From contig JBANDB010000007.1 of assembly GCA_037576215.1 (NCBI GenBank), forward strand, positions 589,001 to 653,000: a stretch of DNA of 64,000 nt. Reading direction: 5' to 3'. The stretch is from Armillaria gallica (lineage: Eukaryota > Basidiomycota > Agaricomycetes > Agaricales > Physalacriaceae). Of this stretch, positions 57,430 to 64,000 are shown piece by piece (positions within the stretch are counted from its first letter, which is position 1; every line of letters starts with the position of its first letter). The translations under genes and the position numbers were made by a program. The notes under the pieces were generated by a model. The model was not told where the DNA came from, searched no databases, and was given only the letters and a program-made list of their open reading frames with translations.

Positions 57430-57930
57430 GGGCGTGTTGGTGTTTTTGCCTAAAAGACAGCAAGTAAACACTGGCATGTGTTTGTGTAGATCTTTCCGAA
57501 AGTAAACACTGTGATGTAATTACATGAAGAATGACACCCAGTTTTTTGTACTGTTCCTCTTTCTGTGTTAAGGCAAGTATTTTTGTAAGAAAATACCTAA
57601 ATAAGGAGATGCTGTCATCTGATCTGTGTTTTCTGTCTTGTTCTTTGTTTAAAAACACCTGAGCAACAACACCATGTGTAATGATTGGTGTTTCATTGAG
57701 GTGTTTGTAGTAGGAAACACCTCCAGAACAAAGGAAAGACCAGGTGTTTGTTACCAGAAACACTACAAGAAACACGAATCATTACACATGTAGGCTTGGT
57801 TTTACTAGACTTTAATCAGAGATCTTGCAAGAACCTGCGAGGCCCCATGAGATCTTGTGAGGTCCCATGAGGTTTCACAAGATCTTGCGAGGCCTCAGGA
57901 GATCTCGAGTGATCTCATGAGGACACCTCA
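57430..57930 (-). repeat. Dispersed repeat, copy 2 (inverted partner of 6930-7320)
   Basis: Reverse complement of 6930-7320 with the same order of the AGATCTTGCGAGG-like array and the 270-base part. It carries an extra 118-bp insertion. Its left end near 57430 coincides with the change from CpG-rich to CpG-poor DNA. Confidence 0.6.
57673..57790. mobile_element. Short hairpin-type element (118 bp)
   Basis: The ends are CATGTGTAATGATTGGTGTTTC and, inverted, GAAACACGAATCATTACACATG, with one mismatch in 22 bases. It is present in this repeat copy and absent from the partner at 7 kb. It looks like a very small MITE. The target duplication is unclear. Confidence 0.5.
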
Positions 57931-60847
57931 ATCATTCTAACAATTCATTACTATATTGGTGCACTGACAAAGCTTTCTTGTCACAGCAGTCACACTGACC
58001 CTTCCTGGGCATGGTCCTCACATCTGGATAATACTCGGGCTAGTATTAGAATACTTAATATTTTTGAGTCAATTAAATATAACCAATGAAGATTGAGTGA
58101 AGAAATTCTGAATTCGTGTGTGATATCACACCACCTTGTTGGTCACATCACAATGCTGAAATCAGTGAAATCATATGCCACATTCTTGATTTTGTGTCTC
58201 AGTCACACTTGGGGGAGCAAGTGGTGCATTGATGCTCAAACTTATGGCAAAGGCTTTGCTCGCTGGTCAGCAAACTGTTCAATTTCATTCATACCACTTT
58301 ATGGGTGTTTGTGCTTATGGGCTATCAACTCATTACACTGCCTGCAGTTCATCAAATAGGACTACAGAACTTATATACAGTTCAAATGTACAAAATCTGA
58401 CATTCTGGTGACAAAATGGCAAATAACACAGGTCTTTTGGTATATAAAGTACTAAAAACTACACACATGTATTGTAAATAGCCAAAATACTATATCCAGT
58501 TAATTTCTGAGGCCTCAGTGCGTGTTGTTCAAGCAGAGGATGCATACCAAGTGCTCATTCCACTCACTCGATCACCTGGACCATAAATCCACAAAGCGAT
58601 CAAGTGGCTGTGTGGCTTCTTTTTTCTTTCTTTGACCACCACCTTGCCTTGCCTCAACGCTCGCCTAGCACACAAACAGTGCTTTATTGATGTAAAAATT
58701 GTCAGTTTCATTTATTTCTTCTACTTCTAACATTGTTTTAGGTCTTTCCAGCGCATCTGGCAGTCCTAGGAACCCCTGATTGCATGTGTTCAACCCTCAC
58801 CAGCTGTGTAAGTCCTTGAATGAGGCAGCACCATATGTTTCCCCTGATGACGACTGTGACAGCATCTCCACCATTGATGATAATGACGACGGTCACCATT
58901 TCCCTGCCATGACCATGATGACGACTCCCATTTCAATTGCGACCTACCTGGTACCCTCATATCATTATTGGGGTCAATTGCTGCCACACAAGGCTTCTAC
59001 ACACTAAAACAGTGTGTAATACACTCTTGGATACAATATCGGCCACCATCTCTATGTGGGAGGGCCCACGAAATGCACAACCGAGGATGCCAACACCGAG
59101 TGCCACAAGGACAAGGACAGATGTGGGGGGGTTTCTGCTGTGAGGCAGGGCCCTGGCATTGTCTTTGGGAGGCCTGATATTGAAGGAGAGGAGAAACAGA
59201 CAGGGTAGGAGGGTAGGAGAGGATGAGTGGGATGGCGAGACAAAGGTCAGGACACTGATGGTGAACGGTGATGTTGACGACTATGCCCTTTTAGTCATTG
59301 AAGGAGGATAAGAAGGCATCATGAATGTGACAAGAATGACAATCATACAATGATTCACCTGCCTGCCACTGCTCACCCCACCAAAAATCAACATCAGCTT
59401 GCCCTGTTCCCCCCAAGCAATGCAGCAACCCTGGAGTCATGTATCCCCCTATTCTTTAGGTGGGGGAACACAAATATAGTCTGTGTCAGGCTCCCCAATG
59501 TCCCGGTCACTGGGGGTTGCTACTCTATTCCCATTTCTACCCCTTCTGCCCCATTCCCATCCCTACAGCTTTGCAACCACCACCAGGACCTCACCAGCCC
59601 CGTTTTCAACATTGGGGAATCCAGTGGTGATGTCCATTTTCCCCTCTAACATCGCCTTTACCATGAAAACGGCACCAACACCTTCCTGCCCCTCTTCCCC
59701 ATCTCACCAATGCACAATGACTCTGCAACTGCCTGCATAGATGCAGTGGATTCCGCTGCCCCTAACAACACTGCATGCGCTGCCTGTCATCCATCTGTGC
59801 ACCCACCATGCTAATTGCATGGATTTTTATTATTATTATTTTGTATTTATTTATTGCACGATAATATATCTATCTTGGTTTCTTGAAACTACTTGGCCCT
59901 TGATTATCTCGATGGAGGATTTTCAGTAATGCGCAGAGTTCTGATGGGAACATTTGCCTGATTGCAATGAAGAGATTGAGGCAGGTAGTGCCTGCCCATT
60001 ACCTTCCGTACTTCTGGCGAGTGTTTCTTGGCATTCTCACATATCCCAACTGCTTATACACCACAAGATTTTGTTATTCTAGCAAAACAATGTATCTTCC
60101 ACTGTTAATATTAAAGGATATACATCTATACTCCATGTCATATTGGCATGATCCTGTCCACTGACCTCAATGCTCAAACTTGGAGCATATAACACACTTG
60201 AAGGAGATGGTGATGGCACTGGACAGCAGTCTTCATGGTGGATGCATGGTCTGCTTCATAGGTAAGCTATTCTTTTCTGAACTGAATGAATAGAATGCTC
60301 ACCATGCTTTGCTACCCCAGTGATATGGCAATGCTTCCCTCAACATATTCTAACATTGAGTGGCCACACGGTGCTGTCTTCCTTCAGTTCCTTGATGAAT
60401 ACAGAATCACTATGGAGTCATCTCGATTGTACTAGTATCTCAACTAGGGTCAGTCATCAGATGGAAGACAAGACAACTGTAATACTAATTGTGACTCTTT
60501 TAACAGCCCCATATCCCTTCCTGACTATTAATTGCACTTGCAACCCTGATCACTCAAGAAGAATTATACTCTGAGAAGACAGCGGAGCCATCTTAGCCCT
60601 ACTCTTCAACTTGTGAGCAAACACTGCATGAAATCTATAAATGGAGACTTACTATGCAGTTTAGCAGCACTGTACTGATGTTTTAAAACAATGGTAAGGC
60701 TTTTTTGTGAAGTGATTACTCATGTAATGAAGTCGCTGACTTGCTACTAGGAAGGAACTGAGGGACCACTTTGCTGTCCCTGTAGAATTTGTACTTGCAT
60801 GCAGCTTCTCCAACTTTCAGACAGCTAAGATCCCATACTAACTCAGG
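57931..60847. other. CpG-poor intergenic region, no gene supported
   Basis: AT-rich DNA like the left part of the window. No recognisable coding frame was found. It ends with AACTT next to the right-hand LTR. Confidence 0.45.
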
Positions 60848-60852
60848 AACTT

Positions 60853-62627
60853 TGTTAGACCCAATGTCCTAACAAGAGTAAGCAACGGTGATACGCCATC
60901 TACGCGTTCACACCTAGATTTTGCGATTTTATAATAATACTATTGCATATCTATCTTACATTAGTGATACTTAGAGGACTATAGCTGAGGCTTCAAGCTG
61001 ATAGTTAGACTAGTATGTGACTAGTAGAGCCAGGACTTAGATGCGATACCACTAGTGGGTTAAATCTACCAGCCGGTCGTACTAGTGACTTGAATGCTAA
61101 CAGGGCTAAGTGAATACGGCCACTAGTGGACAAGTAACGCGACTAGCACACCAAACAAGAAGCAGAGGACACAAATCTTGTGAAGTTCGGTCACTAGCGA
61201 GCCGCTCTGGGCATAAACACCTAAGTCAGGTTAACTAGTCACGCAGCAATCTCGAAACAGGACTTAGAAATGAATTAGCAACGGATTAACCTTGTGGTAG
61301 ATCTGCCAGGTGCGATACAGATCCATTGCGATCGGTACTAGTATAGCTGGGCTGTGCCTTCAATCACGATTGACAGCTGTTACAGGCACGCTCGCCTGGC
61401 TAGTCATTTATCCTTGGCACTAGTGGAGCGTCGCTGGGCCCAGGACACGGAATACAACCGCTAGCGGAGCTCCTAGGCTCACTAGTCAGCAAGCGACCGT
61501 TTCTAGACCGACTATTGCATGATTATTCACCATTATTCGTGACTAGCCAAGAAATCCTTATCAATAATACCCCTCTAGTCAGTTATTTATATCTCGATCA
61601 TACCTTGTTTGTCAGTATATAAGTAGTAGAATAGGCGCACGTGCGGCTCAGGGCAAGCCATCCCTGCAATTGTGACCTACTAGTCAGTATCTAGTGCCCC
61701 AATTAAAGGCTTTTGTGCTTAACCTCGACGAAGCGGCTACTAGTTGCTAAGTTACCCATAGCATTGAGTGAATAGAAGTGTCTTAGAGTAATCTTTTGTG
61801 TCCTGCAAAGGCCAAGAGTGTTTCGAAGTTAGTTCAAGCAAGTTCTCGAAGTTTAAAGTATTATTCTTAGGCCCAGAGCACCACTAGTCTGCCTAGAAAG
61901 TGACTAGTCAAGTGTTTATTCACTTGTAAGACATTACAGGGCCAAGAGAGCCACTAGTTCGAAGCAGTCCCAGTCAGAGTGAGCGCAGTAGCTCAAGTCG
62001 AATCACTATTCATCCAATTGTGTCTTACAAACCCCACTAGTGCGAGTAGTACGCTTGTATAGCTCACTAGTAACGAAATAAAACGTCTTTAAACAACTTT
62101 CCTTGATTATTGAAGTCTGCAGAGTGCTTCTATCGTACTCGAAACGCCCGAACTCAATACATTGGTGATAAGTGTAGAGTTAGTGATTGGTTTAGTGTTG
62201 TTGGTGTTCATTGCCAGCCTCTAGTCCATTTGCCACTCGCCGTTACCGAGCACATCAACGGCTGTATTGCTTTCGTACAATCACCGATGAGTCTTGAGGA
62301 GTTAGAACATCAAGACTAAGTCTTTAGCACTTAGCTGGAATGAGTGTGTTTCGGTATGAATAAACTTTAGCTCAAAGCTAGGGAATATACAGCTTTGAGT
62401 ATACTACTTATATACTAAGTGAAGGTCCTAATAATAAGTCGACCATGTTAGAAAGTGACAAACAAAGTACATGGCGACCGAGAACAAAGTACACGTCAAC
62501 CGAGTGTGACTGTACTGTGATATGAAGACTTCCGTGGAGTCGTGGATCTACTGATAAGATAAGATAAGCACTGAAGATAAGATAAGATAAGAGGCGCTTA
62601 GGTAAAGAAAGTGAATAAATCGTAACA
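60853..62627 (-). repeat. 3' LTR of the right chromovirus, split by an insertion
   Basis: The LTR is present as 60853-60888 and 62258-62627. Together these match the LTR at 6074-6452, with the same TGTTAG start and CGTAACA end. Outside it is flanked on the left by AACTT (60848-60852). The insertion lies between AAGCAACGG and CTGTATTGC and duplicates ACGG. The GATAAG tract is longer than in the left LTR. Confidence 0.9.
60889..62257 (+). mobile_element. Solo-LTR-like insertion rich in ACTAGT (1369 bp)
   Basis: The insertion has ends TGATACGCC and GCACATCA, that is TGAT..ATCA, and a 4-base target duplication ACGG (60885-60888 and 62258-62261); the match extends to 6 bases because the element ends in CA. 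It contains a TATA-like GTATATAAGTAG at about 61616 in plus orientation. More than ten copies of ACTAGT and further CTAG words are spread along its length. It has no coding capacity. TG..CA ends, a short duplication and an internal promoter fit a solo LTR of another family. Confidence 0.65.
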
Positions 62628-62640
62628 TTACCCCCTCATT
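62628..62640 (-). other. Polypurine tract of the right chromovirus
   Basis: On the element strand AATGAGGGGGTAA directly precedes the 3' LTR. This is the expected primer site for plus-strand synthesis and confirms the orientation and the LTR border. Confidence 0.8.
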
Positions 62641-62662
62641 AAGGCAGGTGTCCTGACTGCTG

Positions 62663-64000
62663 TTAAGGTATGCTCTTCGGTTCAAAAGGTGATTTTGAAG
62701 GGTAGTCGTTTCTGCTGAATAAGTCAAAGAGTTCCCATAACTCGTTGTAATTTCTGAGTTTTCTGCCTGTTCTTGGATCTGTGTAAAATTCTCAGAGCTC
62801 TTTGTTTGTGTTCACCATTCTTTCATGTTTGGCGAGGTACTCATTGATGAGTTCCTCGGCATCTATGTCATTTTCCCGTACCCAGCTGTTTGATTCTGGT
62901 CTGTAGCCTTTCCACTTGACAAAGTAATCTGTAGTTCAACATGATGCTTCTCCGATTTTTCCTCGGACTCTGCATTCTCTGCTGTCGAGGACTTTTTCGA
63001 TTTCATAGTGTTCTTCTCTGTCGATGAGATCTGGTGGTGGTGGAGGCGGCTGTTCTTGGTTGGGGAATGCAGGTGGTGTGTAAGGAGTGAGGAGTGATTC
63101 GTTGAACGTCAGATGAATGCGCCAGTTTGTTGGGAGTTTCAGAGTGTATGCTGATGCTCCTTTCTTTGCAACGATGAGAAATGGACCTGTGTGTTTGTCG
63201 TCAAGTTTTTTCTTTGGTCGTGGGAGGCTTAGGTTGGTCGTGTCAAGCCACACCTTGTCTCCCATTTGGTACTCGATCACAGGTCGTTTCCTTTTATTGT
63301 ACTGGGCTTTCATTTGGTCAGCGGCTTTTTCTAGAGCTCGTTTGGCTTCTTCATGGATTTTCTGTATTTCTGAAACGAAGGTGGTGGACATGGGCATCCG
63401 GAATGGTGCTTGGGGTTTGGCGCCAAGGAGGATGTTAGTGTTATAGCCATAGTTAACCTCGAAGGGGCTTTTACCGGGGCGGAGTGTATGCAGTTGTTAT
63501 GAGTGAAGGCCGCAAGGGGTAGCCATTCAACCCAGTCATCTTGGAGATGGTTGACAAATATTCGGAGGTATTTTTCAACCTCTTGGTTAACTTGTTCTGT
63601 TTGGCTATCTGTCTGGGGGTGATAGGCGGTGGATGTGTTTGCCTTGATTTATAACAAGTCATAGAGGTCTTTCATGAACTTGGAGACAAACACAGTGCCT
63701 CGGTCAGAGATGACTACCTGGGGCATTCCGTGCTTGGCATAAACTTTGTCTCATAGAATTTTGGCCCACCCTTCTGATGACAGCTCTGTGGTACATGCTA
63801 TTGGTATGATTTCCTTGGAGAATCGGTTAACAATCATTAAGATAGCGTCTTGACTGTTGCACCTAGGTAAACCAGTGACCATGTCAACGGAGATGTGTGT
63901 CCAAGGTCGGGAGGGGATGGTGTTCGGATGAAGCGGCGCTGCCTTTGCTTGAGTGCTTGACTTCGTTCGTTGGCACGTTTTGCAAGCATGGACATAATTC
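62663..64000 (-). pseudogene. pol: Chromovirus integrase and chromodomain (3' end of pol, broken)
   Basis: From 64000 the minus strand reads the end of the integrase zinc region (HACKTCQRTKS), then the catalytic core with THISVDMVTGLP (first Asp, 63.88 kb), VVISDRGTVFVSKFMKDLYD (second Asp, 63.70 kb) and [20 protein letters not shown] (Glu, 63.6 kb). The C-terminal GPFLIVAKKGASAYTLKLP follows. A chromodomain (REEHYEIEKVLDSR..TDYFVKWKGYRPESNSW, about 63020-62826) should direct insertion to histone-marked chromatin. The frame ends at TAA 62663-62665 after KSIP. TGA stops interrupt it after AKIL, after EASC and after NKEL, and a TAA follows DLYDLL. This identifies the element family of both ends of the window. 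Confidence 0.85.

Overview
The window looks like transposon-rich chromosomal DNA of a filamentous basidiomycete, most likely an agaricomycete. The grounds are short introns of 45-60 bp with GT..AG borders, a chromodomain Ty3/gypsy element, fungal NLR and caspase-like genes, XPG-like and tyrosine-recombinase remnants, a degraded farnesyl-diphosphate synthase, and heavy CpG decay in some parts. I see no bacterial operons, rRNA, tRNA gene or CRISPR array. Assignments come from reading translations by eye; no database search was run.

Layout. 1-6452: minus-strand chromovirus (LTR, self-priming site, a pre-gag ORF with a membrane segment, gag, protease-RT-RNase H), broken mostly by CGA-to-TGA stops and cut by a related LTR at its left end. 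6453-31.4 kb: AT-rich, CpG-poor DNA with a 254-bp inverted repeat, decayed genes (caspase-like, tyrosine recombinase, XPG-like nuclease), two copies of a long LTR-like repeat, a non-autonomous hAT element with an 8-bp target duplication, and a decayed segmental copy (22.6-27.6 kb) of the 31.3-34.1 kb segment. 28.27-32.28 kb: a five-exon NLR-type gene of 1267 codons whose frame closes exactly. 32.4-33.7 kb: a farnesyl-diphosphate synthase pseudogene. 34.1-57.4 kb: CpG-rich DNA with at least seven partial copies of an unrecognised intron-containing gene, on the minus strand left of 43.1 kb and on the plus strand right of 47.6 kb, flanking a caspase-like gene (44.6-46.6 kb). 57.4-60.85 kb: CpG-poor DNA again. 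60,853-64,000: the 3' end of a second chromovirus copy (LTR, polypurine tract, chromodomain, integrase) whose LTR is split by a 1.37-kb ACTAGT-rich solo-LTR-like insertion.

How it fits together. The two best host genes, the NLR and the caspase-like protein, share the same kind of N-terminal helical domain (MLKL/HeLo-like in appearance) and belong to families linked to fungal non-self recognition and regulated cell death. Both show degenerate catalytic parts: a first nucleotide-binding module without a P-loop in the NLR, and a missing catalytic His in the caspase. CpG deamination seems to shape much of the locus: stops in transposon frames, differences between LTRs, decay of the segmental copy, and even R/C/H variation between NLR repeats. 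The 54.4 kb between the two chromovirus copies starts and ends with AACTT, as if both halves came from one insertion.
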